Source: Methylobacterium brachiatum (GTDB lineage Bacteria > Pseudomonadota > Alphaproteobacteria > Rhizobiales > Beijerinckiaceae). From it: a DNA stretch of 64,000 nt. Below the pieces are notes generated by a model. That model saw nothing but the letters and a program-made list of their open reading frames with translations, ran no database searches and was not told the DNA's origin. Positions 61,971 through 64,000 of the stretch are shown one piece after another; within the stretch, counting starts at the first letter, position 1, and the number at the start of each line of letters is the position of its first letter. The stretch spans positions 496,001 through 560,000 of the forward strand of contig NZ_JAJALK010000004.1 of the NCBI RefSeq assembly GCF_020523825.1, given 5' to 3'. The position numbers were made by a program, and so were the translations under genes.

Positions 61971-63245
61971 TCAGGCCATCATGTCCAGGGCGCGCCCGAA
62001 GAAGTCCGGGCCGCCGAAATTGCCGGATTTCAGGGCGAGCAGCATCGGCTCGGGCCGGCCGGCGGTGCGCAGGATCGGCACGCCCGCGGCGATCTCGGGG
62101 CCGAGCAGGAACGCCCGGAGCCCGAGCCGGTCGACCACGGCGCCCGAGGTCTCGCCCCCGGCCACCACGAGCCGGCGCACGCCGCGGGCGACGAGCCCTT
62201 CGGCGATGGCCGCCAGCGCAGCCTCGATGGCGTGGCCGACCGTGTCGACCCCGTGCTCGGCCTGAAGAGCGCGCACCGCCTCGGGCGTCGCCGAGGAGGC
62301 GATCAGCACCGGGCCGGCGGCCAGACGCGCCTCGGCAAAGGCCAGCGCCTCCCCCACCGCGTCGGCCCCGGCGAGCAGGGCCGCGGTGTCGAGGCGCAGC
62401 ACCGGCATCTGCGCCTCCGCGGCGGCGACCTGCTGAAGCGTCGCCTGCGAGCAGCTGCCGGCGAGGCAGGCCGCGGCCCCGCCGACCGGCTCGCCCATGG
62501 CCGCGCCGGCCGCATCCCGGGTGCCGCGCCCGTCGGCGGCGAGGGCCCGGGCGAGGCCGAGCCCGAGCCCCGAGGCGCCCACCGAGAATTTCTTCGCGAT
62601 GATCGCCCGGCCGAGCACTTCGAGGTCGCTGTCGAAGATCGCGTCCGCGATCGCCGCCTGCTTGCCCTCTTCCGCCAGGGCGTCGAGCCGGGCCGCCACC
62701 GCCTCGGCGCCCCGTGCCACCGTGGCGGTGTCGATGAGCCCGACCGCGCCCGCGCTCTGGCGCGCCAGCACGCGCACGAGGTTGGCGTCGCGCATCGGGT
62801 TGAGCGGGTGGTCCTTCAGCGGGCTCTCGTTCAGCGGCACAGAACCGACGAACAGGTTGCCCTGGTAGACGCTGCGGCCCGTCTCCGGGAAGGCGGGGGT
62901 GACGAGCGCGATACGCTCGCCGGCCGCCTCCCGCAGGGCATCCATCACCGGGCCGATATTGCCGGCATCCGTGGAGTCGAAGGTCGAGCAGACCTTGAAC
63001 ATCACGTGGGCCGCGCCCCGGGCCCGCAGCCAGCGTTCGGCCTCGCGGGACCGCGCCACGGCCTCGTCGGCCGGGATCGAGCGGCTCTTGAGTGCCACCA
63101 CCACCGCGTCGGCCTCCGGCAGGGCGCGGTCATCCTCCGGCACGCCGATGGTTTGGATCGTGCGCAGGCCCGCCTTGGTCAGGGTGTTGGCGAGGTCCGA
63201 GGCGCCCGTGTAATCGTCGGCGACGCATCCCAGCGCGAGGCTCAT
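61971..63245 (-). CDS. otnK: 3-oxo-tetronate 4-kinase OtnK (DUF1537)
   Basis: A 424-residue four-carbon acid sugar kinase (formerly DUF1537). Family blocks: GCVADDYTGASDLANTLTKAG, VVALKSRSIPADEAV, FKVCSTFDSTDAGNIGPV, TPAFPETGRSVYQGNLFVG, and the C-terminal VAGGETSGAVVDRL and LKSGNFGGPDFF. It phosphorylates 3-oxo-tetronate before decarboxylation to dihydroxyacetone phosphate. The ATG at 63245 overlaps the otnI stop. No OtnC decarboxylase or LtnD is visible, although they may lie outside the window. Confidence 0.93.
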   Translation of the reverse strand: MSLALGCVADDYTGASDLANTLTKAGLRTIQTIGVPEDDRALPEADAVVVALKSRSIPADEAVARSREAERWLRARGAAHVMFKVCSTFDSTDAGNIGPVMDALREAAGERIALVTPAFPETGRSVYQGNLFVGSVPLNESPLKDHPLNPMRDANLVRVLARQSAGAVGLIDTATVARGAEAVAARLDALAEEGKQAAIADAIFDSDLEVLGRAIIAKKFSVGASGLGLGLARALAADGRGTRDAAGAAMGEPVGGAAACLAGSCSQATLQQVAAAEAQMPVLRLDTAALLAGADAVGEALAFAEARLAAGPVLIASSATPEAVRALQAEHGVDTVGHAIEAALAAIAEGLVARGVRRLVVAGGETSGAVVDRLGLRAFLLGPEIAAGVPILRTAGRPEPMLLALKSGNFGGPDFFGRALDMMA

Positions 63246-64000
63246 CGGGCTCTCCCTTGATAGGCGGCGAGCCAGCCGAGGCCGGCTACGGTGTCGGCGG
63301 CCGGGATGTACTCGCAGCCGACGAAACCGGCGTAGCCGAGCCGGTCCAGCTCGTCGAACAGGAACGCGTCGTTCATCTCGCCGGTGCCGGGCTCGTGCCG
63401 CTCGGGCACGCTCGCGGTCTGGACATGGCCGATGATCGGCATCAGCGCGCGCAGCCGCATGGTCACGTCGCCGTGCAGGATCTGGCAATGGTAGAGGTCG
63501 AACTGGAGCTTCAGGTTCGGCAGCGCAATTTCGCGGATCAGGTCCGCGGCCCGGCCGAAATCGTTGAGGAAGTAGCCCGGCATGTTGCGGGTGTTGATCG
63601 GCTCGAGCACGAGGTCGAGGCCGGCTCCGCCCAGGCGCTCCGCCGTCCAGGCCACCGCCCGGCGATAGGCCTCGGCGGCTTTGGCGTCATCGTGCGGGGC
63701 GAGGCCCGCCATCAGGTGCAGCCGGGCGACGCCGGTCGCCTCGGCGTAGCGGAGCGCCGTATCGACGCCGGCCTTCAGCTCATCCAACCGTTCAGGCAAC
63801 GCCGCCAAGCCGCGCTCGCCCTTGGCGAAATCCCCCGGCGGCAGGTTGAACAGGGCCTGGGTCAGGCCGTTCGCCCGAAGCCGCTCGGCGATGGCCTCGG
63901 GCGGGTGCTCGTAGGGGAACAGGAACTCGACGGCGTCGAACCCGGCCCGGGCCGCCGCCTCGAAGCGGTCGAGGAACGGCACCTCGTTGAACATCAGGCT
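63242..64000 (-). CDS. otnI: 2-oxo-tetronate isomerase OtnI, 5' end cut by the window
   Basis: A xylose-isomerase-like TIM-barrel protein of the hydroxypyruvate isomerase family: FNEVPFLDRFEAAARAGFDAVEFLFPYEH, LVLEPINTRNMPGYF, LKLQFDLYHCQILHGDV, VQTASVPERHEPGTGEM, and GFVGCEYIP. The two residues before the internal ATG (SLMFNE) show that the real start lies beyond base 64000. OtnI interconverts 2-oxo- and 3-oxo-tetronate. The stop overlaps the otnK start (ATGA), which places it directly upstream in the operon. Confidence 0.92.
   Translation of the reverse strand, partial: SLMFNEVPFLDRFEAAARAGFDAVEFLFPYEHPPEAIAERLRANGLTQALFNLPPGDFAKGERGLAALPERLDELKAGVDTALRYAEATGVARLHLMAGLAPHDDAKAAEAYRRAVAWTAERLGGAGLDLVLEPINTRNMPGYFLNDFGRAADLIREIALPNLKLQFDLYHCQILHGDVTMRLRALMPIIGHVQTASVPERHEPGTGEMNDAFLFDELDRLGYAGFVGCEYIPAADTVAGLGWLAAYQGRAR

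Noticed and set aside
1..64000. CRISPR array, rRNA, tRNA, prophage or insertion sequence
   Set aside because: No regularly spaced direct repeats, no tRNA T-loop/CCA pattern outside coding sequence, and no transposase, integrase or phage genes among the credible reading frames.

Overview
The window is a GC-rich (about 70%) chromosomal segment of an alphaproteobacterium of the order Hyphomicrobiales, most likely Methylobacterium or a close relative. This rests on a giant growth-pole-ring (GPR/RgsE) type coiled-coil protein, a DUF1489 gene, the purL-bolA-grxD order, OlsB and Kdo hydroxylase envelope enzymes, a PQQ-associated periplasmic relay operon, a perfect CtrA box and several families of palindromic intergenic repeats. 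Nearly all of it is ordinary chromosome. I see no rRNA, tRNA, CRISPR array, prophage or insertion sequence.

Left part (1-21 kb): the 3' end of queC; a TetR regulator divergent from a three-gene PQQ-linked periplasmic operon (metallohydrolase, SoxYZ-like carrier, CxxxCW rhodanese-like protein); panB; a divergent LysR/MFS pair sharing a textbook LysR box; an adenylate cyclase-TPR protein; an NrtR-like regulator with a degenerate Nudix box facing thiE-thiD; an XRE-cupin regulator convergent with metA; an AraC regulator; a complete Mla/MCE-type lipid transport operon (permease, ATPase, MCE protein, lipoprotein) with an MFS gene upstream; and an orphan CheZ-like protein.

Middle part (21-44 kb): the 2506-residue GPR-like protein, which carries a recent 3 x 66-residue tandem duplication; an orphan HPt protein; a [2Fe-2S] ferredoxin; a CoxE-like VWA protein and, 5 kb away, a MoxR ATPase; a Kef-type K+/H+ antiporter; a CtrA-box-preceded two-gene membrane operon of unknown function; a DhnA-type aldolase; SixA; a lysophospholipase-like hydrolase; a small heat-shock gene with an RpoH-like promoter and a ROSE-like RNA thermometer; olsB; a small HTH protein with a histone-H1-like tail; and kdoO.

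Right part (44-64 kb): a bacterial alpha-2-macroglobulin and an MscS channel; rlmN; a methyltransferase; purL-bolA-(DUF29)-grxD, where the lower-GC DUF29 gene interrupts a normally tight pair; a membrane protein with a lipase-like elbow; recQ; a vapBC toxin-antitoxin pair; and a tetronate (erythronate/threonate) catabolic operon otnI-otnK-denD that runs off the window end.

Two themes recur. Many genes concern the envelope and polar growth (GPR, Mla, OlsB, KdoO, alpha-2-macroglobulin, MscS, the CtrA-linked operon). Intergenic gaps repeatedly hold long palindromic elements: one family in three copies, one in two copies and one single element.
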